Positions 13,401 to 25,120 of a stretch of 64,000 nucleotides of DNA are shown here, in pieces. A program made the translations under genes and the position numbers. The DNA lies in contig NC_091970.1 in NCBI RefSeq assembly GCF_036711975.1, positions 1,123,501 through 1,187,500 of the forward strand, given 5' to 3'. The notes below the pieces were generated by a model. The model did not search any database. It was not told the origin of the DNA and saw only the letters and a program-made list of their open reading frames with translations. Within the stretch, counting starts at the first letter, position 1, and each line of letters opens with the position of its first letter. Origin of the DNA: Onthophagus taurus. Taxonomy: Eukaryota; Arthropoda; Insecta; Coleoptera; Scarabaeidae.

Positions 13401-13854
13401 GCAGTGACCATTCCTATTAATAAAAAAATAAACCATCGGGCTACGTTTCGTTTCATAAAATATGTGTCATCTTTTTCGCGTTCTTCGTCCAATAACAAAT
13501 GATTTTCGCATATATCATAATCTAAACTCTACAATGAACTCTTTAAACGATATTGAGGCAATGAAATTAATAAAATCACCTCATATTTAGCTGAGAGAAC
13601 GTTTAACGAGCCCGGTTCGACGAATCCGCCCCTTTTTTGCGTCCTACACCTAACCGAAGATAATAACGGATTTTCATCGTTTGTTGTAATTATTTCGTCT
13701 AAATCATCATTACTTGCTGAATTAACTGATTGGAGGTTCTACAAATAAGGAATTAATTACCTCATTTTTTTTGATTTTAACTTACTCTAAATCTTTTCGC
13801 TTTTATTTCATCTTGCGAGCTGGTACTCGCCCCTAAATCATTGTTTTCGTCCAT
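10464..13854 (-). CDS. ClC-7 (CLCN7 orthologue): Lysosomal chloride/proton exchanger ClC-7
   Basis: Eleven exons, phases consistent, 789 residues: 13786-13854, 13580-13738, 13330-13528, 13143-13252, 12937-13080, 12701-12878, 11900-12191, 11059-11851, 10761-11003, 10627-10707 and 10464-10565. CLC hallmarks in order are GSGIP, GKEGP (gating Glu about residue 228), SLEEG (about 292-296, proton-path Glu) and GLFIP, then two C-terminal CBS domains ending in [15 protein letters not shown] and RKDLARYRL. Alignment with human ClC-7 is close along the whole length, including KYESLDYD near the N-terminus. An acidic dileucine-type word DENPLL (44-49) fits lysosomal sorting. In animals ClC-7 exchanges 2 Cl- for 1 H+ with the partner OSTM1; OSTM1 is not in this window. 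The two Glu residues argue for an exchanger rather than a channel. Confidence 0.96.
12392..12405 (+). promoter_or_regulatory. CTCF-like motif in ClC-7 intron
   Basis: GCGCTAGATGGCAG, close to the animal CTCF core. It is the only clear intragenic copy in this gene. It lies in the 509 bp intron 12192-12700, which otherwise holds no feature I recognise. Confidence 0.35.
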
Positions 13855-14119
13855 ATTTGCCTCATTTAGGTTTCTTTTGTGTTATAGATAAGGAATGAGG
13901 ATGATTCATTAGAAGTAATTGAGATTTTATTTTATTTGAGGTTATGTTTTTTGTTTACCTTTATCTGTCAAAAAAATTTTTTTAGGTTAAGTCAATAAAT
14001 TGTTTTTGATATAAAATTGTTTTAATATAAAAAGTTTTTGATATTATGGACGGATTGGTTTCTTAACATACATTTTTTGTTAGATGAGATTCTATAATAC
14101 TAATTAAATTTTGTTTTAA

Positions 14120-14630
14120 CTAATAAAAATAATAAACGTTTAATAAAACGATAAAACCTAATCCAAAAGATAACTTTAGCGTCGTCGTTGAGTTGCATTC
14201 ATCACTTGAGCAATAACACTCTTGCCAAAAGACCCCATTGGGATAAACACCCCAATTGCAAACTCCAGTAATACCCGTTTCAGCAACAGAAGCACATTGT
14301 CGTATTACTTGTCTCCATCGTCCATCCCCTAAAGTAATTAATGTATAATAACACATTCTTAAAGCAGTCAAGAAACTTACAAATGAATCCTTTTGGGCTT
14401 TGTCGCGTGCTTTTTAAACAAAACGAACCAGGCATGTGGCTTTCATCGCTAGTGCATTCAATCGCGATGTGCTCCCGCTTATCAAACTTACGATAGGCCC
14501 CACAATTATCTTGATTTTTTCCATCGTTATCAGAACTACACTGAAAACACCTTATCGCTTCTGTTGTTAAAAATAACGATATGAATAAGACGAAGAAGAT
14601 ATTTAGGTGTTTTAGTGAAACTTTAAACAT
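14120..14630 (-). CDS. Ly6/uPAR-type GPI-anchored protein (quiver/sleepless-like)
   Basis: Two exons, 14381-14630 and 14120-14328, joined at a phase-1 intron (52 bp); they encode 152 residues. A signal peptide (about 1-24, ending TTEA) precedes IRCFQCSSD, the usual start of a Ly6 three-finger domain. Ten cysteines follow, ending in the family-typical CYCSSDECNS, then a hydrophobic C-terminus suited to GPI attachment. Insects have many such genes; members modulate ion channels, septate junctions or sleep, but the substrate of this one cannot be read from sequence. The start is chosen because it gives the signal peptide directly. Confidence 0.85.
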
Positions 14631-14897
14631 TGTTTAATATTCTTTTTTTGGTCTTAATTAAAATAATGGATTAATCATCCAGTTGTTGACAAAACATGGG
14701 TTGGGTTATTTTTTTACAGGTTTCTGTAATTTTTTTTAGGTTATGTTATCAACAACTAAATCATATCAAATTATCACTTATTTAATTATTATATTAACCT
14801 CGTTTATAATAAATAATAATAAAATTTCGTTATTAATTTCACCTTATCAAGGGTAATTCAAAATAACGAATTTTTTAATTTAATTTGATTTTAATGA

Positions 14898-14911
14898 CCG
14901 CCATCTATCGG
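14898..14911 (-). promoter_or_regulatory. CTCF-like motif upstream of the Ly6 gene
   Basis: CCGCCATCTATCGG, which reads CCGATAGATGGCGG on the minus strand. The duplicated copy of this segment keeps it at 15413-15427 as AGCGCCATCTATCGG. Confidence 0.35.
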
Positions 14912-14997
14912 ACAAAATTAATAAAATTATAATTCTTAAGGTTATCTAGCTTAAAATTGTAATAATCAAAAACTTCTCGCTAAAACACTGGAAAAAA

Positions 14998-15480
14998 CGA
15001 ACCGGGCAAGTGGTTTTCATCTCTGGTGCATTCAATCGCGATCAAACTTACGATAGGCCCATTAATTATTTGATTTTTTTTCCATCGTTATCAGAACTAC
15101 ACTGAAAACACCTTATCGCTTCTGTTGTTAGAAATAACGATGTGAATAAGATGAAGAAGATATTTTGGTGTTAATTAAAATAATGGATTAATCATCTAGT
15201 TGTTGACAAAACATGGGTTGGGTTATTTTTTTACAGGTTTCTGTAATTCTTTTTAAGTTATCAATCAACAACAAAATTATGTCAAATTATGACTTATTTA
15301 ATTATTATATTAACCTTATTTATAATAAATAATAAGAAAATTTCGTTATTAATTTAACCCTATTCAAGCAAAATTAAAAATAACGAATTTTTTAATTAAA
15401 TTTAACGTAATGAGCGCCATCTATCGGAGAGAATTCCTTCGTTCATAATTTTTTAGGTTATCTAGTTTAAAATTGAAATT
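14998..15480 (-). pseudogene. Decayed tandem copy of Ly6 exon 1 and its 5' flank
   Basis: 14998-15480 aligns with about 14427-14960. The copy retains recognisable signal-peptide and IRCFQC-coding sequence. It lacks a 14 bp stretch inside the coding part (frameshift) and about 45 bp that contained the ATG, and no second exon is present. It is therefore a non-functional partial duplication. The upstream flank, including the CTCF-like word, was duplicated with it. Confidence 0.8.
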
Positions 15481-15700
15481 TTCTTGTAATAATGAAAAAC
15501 TTATCGGTAAAACACTAGTAAAAGTTTTTTTATGGTGTGATATGGTGATTCTGCAGATTTAATTAGTTAACTTGTCTGTTTTAAATGTTTAAGGTAAAAT
15601 AGCCTTCAAAATGGAGTAAGGAGCCCCAACCAAAAGTTTTTTGTCTTAAAGAAACGTTTTAAAGGAATCCCGAAGATTTTATTTAAATAAAGACTCAACA

Positions 15701-18700
15701 ATGAATTCCGTTAATGAAACAGCTTTGAAAGAAACCACAAATGACTCAAGAAATAAGTCAACAAAGAACTCAAAATTAGATCCAAAACAATCAACCGAAG
15801 ATCCCCTTAAAGAATACTTCAACAGTATTGCAAATAGTGAAACTTTACGTTTAAACTTTCAATCGTTAATCTCAGTACTTTCAAGCAGTTTAAGAATTGA
15901 TTTGACAAATGTGTCACGGCCTATGAAAAATGTGCTTGCAGAATCGTTGTGTTATTTTATAAAAAATTGGTCTGGATGGAAAGAATATAAAAATTTGGTG
16001 TTAAAGGATGAATGTTTTTCGAAATTCAAAGATTATCTCCGGGCAAAGTTAACCTATATTGTTGAAAATGAGGGTGAATTTTGTAAAAGAAGCAATAAAC
16101 CAAAACCAACAATGGTTGCTGCTGAAACACAAACGGATTTGCCACCAAAAAATAATAAACCAGAAGCTCCTTTTAGTTTAACTATTTCTGGACCACCACA
16201 TTTTTTAAATAATATGGTTTTTGTTGAAATAAACAGTAAGTTTAAACATTAAGTTATTTTCAGATTTAAAAGTGAATTAATTTTTATTTTTAGATAACTT
16301 TTTGCTAAAACAGCATTCAGAGAAACCATGGAAGCTGGCACCCTCAACAACATTTTTTCTAAACCATCCTTATGTTAAAATTAGTATCAATTTACCCAAA
16401 ATTCTATTTTCACGCTCTAATATCCATGATTATAAAAGTTATTTAACAGATGATGGGGATATGGCATCTTGTCTCAAAACAGACTTTATTAGTGAAGTTG
16501 TAAAAACTTCTAATGTAACACCTAAAGTGTTTTCATTCAATTTCATCTCTGCTTATTTTGAACAATTAATATCCATCATGGCGAAATATAACGTTAAGAA
16601 TTGCTTATTGATTCAAAGCATCATGAATGAGTATTTAAGGGATATTAAGGACTGTAATATAAATGGATGCACGATGGCATCACCTTTTATGGTAACTTTT
16701 AATATTGGGAAAAATGTTTATGTTCGTAATAAAAAAACTGTTGCTTGTGCTAGCAAAAGGTAAGTTAATAATCAATTATACCGGGAATTTCATATAATTT
16801 GCAATATACCGGATGTTTCATAATCCAAAAATTTGAACAAAGTCCTGCGCATATATTATGAAACACTCTGTATATGAATGCAATAACCATAGTTATGAAA
16901 ATATTGTGCGCTTGCACTCTACCACATAAAATGCGACATAGCTTAATAGTACAGGAATTGAGTAGTTTTGTAACGAAAAAGTTTTGCTTGAAAATAGTGA
17001 CGTCCTTATAAGAAAAAAATGTCAAAACTTAAGGTTAGTATTAATATTTAAAAATTATGTTGCTAACTTCATTGTTGCCAACTTCAGGTTTAGTACTTTT
17101 TATTCTCATTTGAATGGTTATTTAATAAGGATTACGAATATATCAAGATTAAATTTGACATAACACCATGAAGTTGAGATGTCAACCTCAATTTTGACGT
17201 ATTCGTAATTGTCAATACGAATCCTTTGAAATGAGTACCAACACGACATATTTCATTTCAATTAATAAAGTTACGGTCAATTTCCGGTTTGAAATGTCAA
17301 TGTCAATTTAGACATATTCGTAATTTTAACAAAATGTCTTAAAATAAATACAATTTTTCATAAAAGCCGAAAATATAAAAAAAAAATGTCAAAAATTAAA
17401 GTTGGTATTAATATTTAAAAATTATGTTGCTAACTTCATTGTTGCCAACTTCAGGTTTAATACTTTTATTGTTATTTAAATAGTTATTTAATAAGGATTA
17501 CGAATACTTCAAAATTAATATTGACACATCACCATGAAGTTGTTAACCTTTGAACCTTTGGTTTGAAATGTCAACCTCAATTTTGACGTATATGTAATCC
17601 TCATTAAAAATCTTTTGAAATGAGTACCAACACGACATATTTTGTTTCAATATTAATAAAGTTACGGTCAATTTTCTGTTTGAAATGTCAACGTCAATTT
17701 AGACATTCGTAATTTTAACAAAATGTCTTAAAATAAATTTAATTTTTCATAAAAACCGAAAATATAAAAAAAAATGTCAAAAATTAAGGTTGGTATTACT
17801 ATTTAAAAATTATGTTGCTAACTTCATTGTTGCCAACTTCAGGTTTAATATTTTTATTGTTATTTAAATAGTTATTTAATAAGGATTACGAATACTTCAA
17901 AATTAATATTGACACATCACCATGAAGTTGTTAACCTTTGAACCTTTGGTTTGAAATGTCAACCTCAATTTTGACGTATATGTAATCCTCATTAAAAATC
18001 TTTTGAAATGAGTACCAACACGACATATTTAATTTCAATATTAATGAAGTTATGATCAATTTCCGGTTTGAAATGTCAACGTCAATTTTGACATATTCGT
18101 AATTTTATTAAAATGTCTTAAAATAAATATAATTTTTCATAGAAAACGAAAATACAAGTAAAAATCTCAAAAATTAAGGTTGGTATTAATATTTAAAAAT
18201 TATGTTGCTAACTTCATTGTTGTCAACTTTACGTTTAATATTTTTTTATTCTAACTTTTTTGTTTTTCGAGATAAATGCGTCATGTTTGGGCTCATTTGA
18301 AAGATTATTTAATAAGGATTACGAATACATCAATATTAAAGTTGACATTAACACCATGAAGTTGTCAACTTTGAAATGTCAACCTCAATTTTGACGTATT
18401 TGTAATCGTCACTGAGAATTCTTTGAAATGAGTACCAACACGACATATTTAATTTCAATATTAATGAAGTTATGATCAATTTCCGGTTTGAAATGTCAAC
18501 GTCAATTTTGACATATTCGTAATTTTATTAAAATGTCTTAAAATAAATATAATTTTTCATAGAAAACGAAAATACAAGAAAAAATCTCAAAAATTAAGGT
18601 TGGTATTAATATTTAAAAATTATGTTGCTAACTTCATTGTTGTCAACTTTACGTTTAATATTTTTTATTCTAACTTTTTTGTTTTTCGAGATAAATGCGT

Positions 18701-19513
18701 CATGTTTGGGCTCATTTGAAAGATTATTTAATAAGGATTACGAATACATCGATATTAAAGTTGACATTAACACCATGAAGTTGTCAACTTTGAAATGTCA
18801 ACCTCAATTTTAACGTATTTGTAATCGTCACTAAGAATTCTTTGAAATGAGTACCAACACGACATATTTAATTTCAATATTAATAAAGTTACGGTCAATT
18901 TCCGGTTTGAAATGTCAATGTCAATTTAGACATATTCGTAATTTTAACAAAATGTCTTTTAAAATAAATACAATTTTTCATAAAAGCCGAAAATATAAGA
19001 AAAAATGTCAAAAATTATCAGAAAACCATTTTATGTGGGATAAAATAAGTAGGTACTTCCTGGTTTCTATGGAAATATATTGTTGTATATTCTACATCTT
19101 AAATGAAATTCACTGTGTAGACGTAAAATTTAACAAACAACAATTTTATTTTTAGCAAAAACAAAAATGTAATACATTTTTGCCAAATCCTAACTCCAAA
19201 AGTCGCATTTTCACTCGAAGAATTTAACGTTGCAGAAAGCGGAAGCACAAATACTTTTATGGATTTAAATTCAATGGACAAATTACTTAAAATGGGGTCT
19301 AAACTATATTTACAGGTTCTTAATAATTGCGTTACGTTTAGTTGTACGTTGTGCAATAAAGTATATCAAGGAGAGCATTGCTATTTTGAATGTATGGACC
19401 ATTTCCGAATTGTACATAAAGGCGAACAAGAAGTTGTATGTTTTAAATGTCGCAACAAGTTTGATGTACCCAATTTGGCATCGACAAGATGGTATCATAA
19501 TTGCCAAACATAA
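15701..19513 (+). CDS. Unrecognised two-zinc-finger protein, paralogue 1
   Basis: Three exons, 15701-16235, 16294-16759 and 19156-19513; they encode 452 residues. The N-terminal half is conserved with the gene at 25121: AESLCYFIKNWSGW versus SECLCFYLQIWNGW, and FLNHPYVKISINLP versus FLHYPYVNVEINLP. The C-terminus has two zinc-finger-like motifs: CTLCNKVY with DHFRIVH, then CFKCRNKF with WYHNC. The first is C2H2-like and the second ends His-x-Cys. I do not recognise the family; a nuclear or nucleic-acid-binding role is only a guess from the fingers. Intron 2 (2.4 kb) is filled by array C, whereas the same intron in paralogue 2 is 53 bp. ATG 15701 opens the long frame. Confidence 0.75.
17015..19012. 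repeat. Tandem array C, 370-420 bp unit, about 5 copies
   Basis: GGTATTAATATTTAAAAATT (one copy with a mismatch) recurs at about 17035, 17404, 17790, 18180 and 18600. Units carry the shared box (AAATGAGTACCAACACGAC), TTCCGG and GTCAACCTCAATTTTGACGT. The array begins and ends at nearly the same point of the monomer, close to a whole number of units. The later copies have an extra segment with TTTTTGTTTTTCGAGATAAATG. It lies inside the intron that precedes the zinc-finger exon of paralogue 1. Confidence 0.9.
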
Positions 19514-19858
19514 GTAAAAGAAGATTAAGTGATGATTAGTGTAAGAGTTTATTTATATAATTTTATTGAAATTATTTAAAAACTCACCAGTAAACTGCAA
19601 CAAGTGGAAATATCACTTCTCATTTGGATCATCTGTAACGAAAAAATGAATAACAATTTCAAAAAACCTATAATAATTTAGTTAATAAAAATAAAATTTT
19701 AAAACAAACTAAAAAGAAAAAAAATTAGGTTGGTATTCCTGATTGTACTATATTCACACCGTTGATTGACAACATAAACCTGTCATTTTCTAGAAACTCG
19801 TCATCTTATCACAAAATATCCAGCTTTTTCGATTAAACCGGAGCGAAATCTTTGCGAA

Positions 19859-22800
19859 ATGGCTCGTTTCGGGTCATTTTTTAACGACATGGAGGATGAT
19901 CCTCTGTTTGGGTGCGTAATTTAAACCAAAACTCATTTCTTAATAAAATACTCATTCTTAACACATCTTTTCTTCCGCCATTTAATAAATTTCAATTTTA
20001 TTTTTTTTATGTAATATAACTTCTATTCTCTTTTAACCACCAGTTCCCATATGCGCACAATGCGTCAAATGAACACCATGATGAACTCGCTTTTTACGGA
20101 TCCTTTTGGAATAATGAACAATGATTTTGGGGATCGTATGTTAACTCACCGTGCTCCTGCACCGTCTATGGCCCTCTCCCCGTTCGCGATGCCAAACATG
20201 AATCGTTTATTAAGCGGTTCTTTAGATAATTTGGGGAATAATTCGCATTGCTACAGTTCGAGTACCGTTGTAAGCATGGTTTCGGGACCTGACGGTCGTC
20301 CCCAAGTGTACAAAGCAAGTTCAAGCACTCGTATCGCACCTGGCGGCATAAAAGAAACTCAAAATACCGTTTCTGACTCAAGAACGGGAACCAAAAAAAT
20401 GGCTATTGGTCATCATATCGGAGATAGGGCTCATATTATCGAACGCGAACAAAATGTGCACTCTGGAGATCAAGAGGAGCGCCAAGAATTTATTAATTTG
20501 GATGAGGACGATGCGGAGGGTTTTAATCATGAATGGGAGACTAAAGCTAAGAGTAGAAATGAAATTGGGGGTGTTTCGAGGTATAGAAGGCATCATGGGG
20601 TGCATCATTCTGGAGTTCCAGCTATTACAGCCGGTCCAAGGTGATTTTTTTGATTTATTAAAGTTATTTTTTCTTGCCTCTTTATTTTTATTTATGGTAG
20701 AAGTTTCTTTTTGTATATTTTTGATGTTTGCATGGTTTAGTAGTCGGCGACATAGAACGGGGTCGAGTTTGGTACCTGCCAGGCGAAGTATTAGACCATC
20801 TTTGAATGTTTCACATCAAAGCACTTCAAGGTACGGTTAATAAACGCACTTTTTTTGTTTGTTTTGTTGTTTGGGTGGCTTCTTGTAATATTTTGAGATC
20901 AAATTTTGTTAATATTTTGGTGTATGTCTTTTAGGTCCTTGAAAAGATATTGTTAAAGTATGGTGTAGTTTGTTTTTTGTAGTGAATGTAAGTAATTGGA
21001 TTGCTTTTTTGTTTGATACTGCTTTTGTTGTTAATGTTTTATGATGATTTTCGTTTTTATTTGTTTTTGAATTCGACATCACTTTACTAAGCGACAAATA
21101 AATAATGTTGAGAAAAACGGGATTTTCGTTTTCATCTCTCTAAAAATGTGATTTCTCAATATTTCTTTTTGTTTTGTTAAAAAAGTTACTAATTTACAAA
21201 ATTGAAGTTTAAAAAGTTGTAAAATGGAATTAAGGACGAAGTGTTACAAGTTTACAGATTAATTTCAGTTATAAAACTTTTATTATATGATAACTAACTT
21301 CAGGTTAAAAATGTCAACCTCAATTTTGACATATTTGTAATCTTCATTAGAAATCCTTTAAAATGAGTACAAACACGACATATTTATCTTCAATATTAAT
21401 GAAGTTATGGTCAACTTCCGGTTAAGAATGTCAATGTCATTTTGACATATTCTTAATTTTTATACAATGTCTTAAAATTTGTCACAGAAACAAAAATATT
21501 AAAAAAAAAATCATTAATTAAGGTTGGTATTAATATTTAAAAATTAAATTGCTACTTTCATTGTTGCTAACTTCAGGTTTAATGTTTTTTATTCTAACTT
21601 TTTTGTTTTTTGAGATAAGTGCGTCTTGTTTGGACTCATTTTAAAGGTTTTTTATAATAAAGAATACATCATGAAAGAACACCATGAAGTTGTCCATGTC
21701 TATTATATGATAACTAACTTCAAGTTTAAAATGTCAACCTCAATTTTGATATATTTGTAATATTCATTAAAAATCCTTTAAAATGAGTACAAACACGACA
21801 TATTTATCTCCAATATTAATGAAGTTATGGTCAACTTCCGGTTAAGAATGTCAACGTCAATTTTGACATATTCGTGAAAAATCCTTTAAAATGAGTCCAA
21901 ACAAGATACGTTAAATTCTAATATTACTCGAGATATAAGCAACTTCCGATTTGAAATGTCAATGTCATTTTGACATATTCTTAATTTTTATAAAATTTCT
22001 TAAAATTTGTCACAGAGACAAAAATATAATAAAAAAAAATCAAAAATTAAGGTTGGTATTAATATTTAAAAATTAAATTCCTACCTTCATTGTTGCTAAC
22101 TTCGTGTTTAATGTTTTTTATTCTAACTTTTTTGTTTTTTGAGATAAGTGCGTCTTGTTTGGACTCATTTTAAAGGTTTTTTATAATAAAGAATACATCA
22201 TGAAAGAACACCATGAAGTTGTCCATTTGTCTATTATATGATAACTATCTTCAGGTTTAAAATGTCAACCTCAATTTTGACATATTTGTAATCTTCATTA
22301 AAAATCCTTTAAAATGAGTACAAACACGACATATTTATCTTCAATATTAATGAAGTTATGGCCAACTTCCGGTTAAGAATGTCAATGTCATTTTGACATA
22401 TTCTTAATTTTTATAAAATGTCTTAAAATTTGTCACAGAAACAAAAATATAATAAAAAAAAATCAAAAATTAAGGTTGGTATTAATATTTAAAAATTAAA
22501 TTGCTACCTTCATTGTTGCTAACTTCGGGTTTAATGTTTTTTATTCTAACTTTTTTGTTTTTTGAGATAAGTGCGTCTTGTTTGGACTCATTTTAAAGGT
22601 TTTTTATAATAAAGAATACATCATGAAAGAACACCGTGAAGTTGTCCATGTCTATTATATGATAACTAACTTCAAGTTTAAAATGTCAACCTCAATTTTG
22701 ACATATTTGTAATCTTCATTAAGAATTCTTTAAAATGAGTACAAACACTACATATTTATCTCCAATATTAATGAAGTTATGGTCAACTTCCGGTTAAGAA

Positions 22801-24662
22801 TGTCAATGTCATTTTGACATATTCTTAATTTTTATAAAATGTCTTAAAATTTGTCACAGAAACAAAAATATAATAAAAAAAAATCAAAAATTAAGATTGG
22901 TATTAATATTTAAAAATTAAATTGCTACTTTCATTGTTGCTAACTTCGGGTTTAATGTTTTTTATTCTAACTTTTTTGTTTTTTGAGATAAGTGCGTCTT
23001 GTTTGGACTCATTTTAAAGGTTTTTTATAATAAAGAATACATCATGAAAGAACACCGTGAAGTTGTCCATGTCTATTATATGATAACTAACTTCAAGTTT
23101 AAAATGTCAACCTCAATTTTGACATATTTGTAATCTTCATTAAGAATTCTTTAAAATGAGTACAAACACTACATATTTATCTCCAATATTAATGAAGTTA
23201 TGGTCAACTTCCGGTTAAGAATGTCAACGTCAATTTTGACATATTCGTGAAAAATCCTTTAAAATGAGTCCAAACAAGATACGTTTAATTCTAATATTAC
23301 TCGAGATATAAGCAACTTCCGATTTGAAATGTCAATGTCATTTTGACATATTCTTAATTTTTATAAAATTTCTTAAAATTTGTCACAGAGACAAAAATAT
23401 AATAAAAAAAAATCAAAAATTAAGGTTGGTATTAATATTTAAAAATTAAATTCCTACCTTCATTGTTGCTAACTTCGTGTTTAATGTTTTTTATTCTAAC
23501 TTTTTTGTTTTTTGAGATAAGTGCGTCTTGTTTGGACTCATTTTATAGGTTTTTTATAATAAAGAATACATCATGCAAGAACACCATGAAGTTGTCCATT
23601 TGTCTATTATATGATAACTATCTTCAGGTTTAAAATGTCAACCTCAATTTTGACATATTTGTAATCTTCATTAAAAATCCTTTAAAATGAGTACAAACAC
23701 GACATATTTATCTCCAATATTAATGAAGTTATGGTCAACTTCCGATTAAGAATGTCAACGTCAATTTTGACATATTTGTAATCGTCGTGAAAAATCCTTT
23801 AAAATGAGTCCAAACATGTTACTTTTAATTCCAATATTACTTGAGATATAAGCAACTTCCGGTTTGAAACGTCAATGTCATTTTGACATATTTTTAATTT
23901 TTATAAAATGTGTTAATATTTGTCACAAAAAAAAAAATATAAAAAATTAAGGTTGGTATTAATATTTAAAAATTAAATTGCTAACTTCGGGTTAAATGTT
24001 TTTTATTCTAACTTTTTTGTTTTTTGAGATAAGTGCGTCATGTTTGGACTCATTTTATAGGTTATTTCATAAAGATTATGAATATAATATTAAAATTGAC
24101 ATTGACAACTGAAAGTTTTTTTCACGACTAAAGCCGAATGTTTCTAGTTCTCAAGATATCTTTTCTATCTAGTATTTTTGATATTTTAACTATCAAATTT
24201 GACATTTGTACATATTTTAATAGCAAGAAATCTTTCAAATTGTCAAATTTGACATTTTAACATCAAGAAATTTATTATTTCCAAATCTTTTGACATTTAA
24301 ACTGTCAAATATGACATATTTTCAAATTCTAAAATCAAAACCTTTAAAGTTATTGACTTTATACTGTCATATTTGACATTTGTAAACGTTTTAATAACAA
24401 TAAATCTTTTAATTCTAATATTTTTGACATTTAAACTGTCAAACTTGGCATTTTAATATTAAAAAACATTAAAAATAGAAATGATATGATTTTAAAATGT
24501 CGCTTAGTCAAGTGATGTATAACGCGGTCCAATTATTAATAAAGACTTTTTTGAATTAGCTCGACATCTCGAAGACCTTACAGTCCTCCAGGTTCGGCGT
24601 CAACCACCAGGAAGAACAAGAACATTAAAACAGTTTCTGGATCACCACCTCCCGATATATAA
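19859..24662 (+). CDS. Mlf: Myeloid leukemia factor (Mlf), alternative 3' ends
   Basis: Exons 19859-19911, 20044-20640, 20741-20830 and 24560-24662 give 280 residues. MARFGSFFNDMEDDPLFG, then MRQMNTMMNSLFTDPFG and the block GHHIGDRAHIIEREQN are typical of the MLF family, a nucleo-cytoplasmic adaptor that binds 14-3-3 and chaperones and modulates transcription and protein aggregates. Three C-termini are possible: read-through of the exon-2 donor stops at 20644 (217 aa); read-through of exon 3 stops at 20840 (249 aa, tail QSTSRYG); splicing to 24560 adds STSRRPYSPPGSAST and a stop. The last intron is 3.7 kb and contains array D. Phase agreement supports exon 4, but transcripts are needed to rank the forms. 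Confidence 0.9.
21076..24518. mobile_element. Candidate inverted-repeat-bounded element carrying array D
   Basis: 21076-21096 reads ACATCACTT, T, ACTAAGCGACA; 24498-24518 is its reverse complement with a single mismatch (G for T in the middle). Between them lies array D. No transposase frame is visible inside, and I could not find a clear target duplication next to the ends, so the element status is inference. It sits wholly inside Mlf intron 3. Confidence 0.45.
21290..24115. repeat. Tandem array D, alternating 420 and 528 bp units
   Basis: The word TTAATATTTAAAAATTAAAT recurs with spacings of about 528, 422, 421, 529 and 526. The longer unit has an extra piece of about 107 bp holding TACTCGAGATATAAGCAACT. 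Units carry the box AAATGAGTACAAACACGAC, an inverted box (CTTGTTTGGACTCATTTTAA) and ACTTCCGG. After the array, 24115-24480 is rich in TGTCAAATTTGACA-type palindromic words. Confidence 0.92.
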
Positions 24663-24991
24663 ATCCATCGATTTTCGTTTCAATATTAAAAAAATATGAT
24701 TATAGTATTGAATTGGGTTAAAATGGTTCAAAAATGTGTACCGCGTCATCTACTTTTTTTTGGTTGTTCAAAATCAAAGAGTTATTACTATTTAAAAGAA
24801 TTAAAATATTATTTTTTAATTTAAACGTAATTTTATATCGATTTTAGGTTATCCCAAACAAGGGACATTAAAAACTCATTTAATTTAGATAATATTATAA
24901 TTTAACTTAATAATTTTAATAAAACGCTCAGATAGGTCTTGTAAAATCCTGTTTGTTCTCTCCTCTATAATGTATTATTAAGTTCTAGATC

Positions 24992-24997
24992 AATAAA
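24992..24997 (+). promoter_or_regulatory. Poly(A) signal downstream of Mlf exon 4
   Basis: AATAAA 330 bp after the stop at 24660-24662 and about 120 bp before the next gene's start codon. Confidence 0.5.
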
Positions 24998-25041
24998 GTA
25001 CAATTTATTGAGCTTTTTCGTTTTTATCAAAACTTTAATTC

Positions 25042-25054
25042 AAGCGCCATCTAT
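25042..25054 (-). promoter_or_regulatory. CTCF-like motif upstream of zinc-finger paralogue 2
   Basis: AAGCGCCATCTAT, 70 bp before the start codon at 25121. Reads ATAGATGGCGCTT on the other strand. Confidence 0.4.
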
Positions 25055-25120
25055 ATTCAATTTGACAGTTTAAATTTGACATTGACAGTTGTTAAAAACT
25101 TAACATTATTAATAAAAAGA

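Noticed and set aside
17015-24115. Open frames inside arrays C and D (for example 18622-19155)
   Set aside because: They repeat with the satellite units, have no conserved family look and change frame between copies.
25076-25120. Earlier start of zinc-finger paralogue 2
   Set aside because: That frame opens with TTG, not ATG; the first ATG is 25121.
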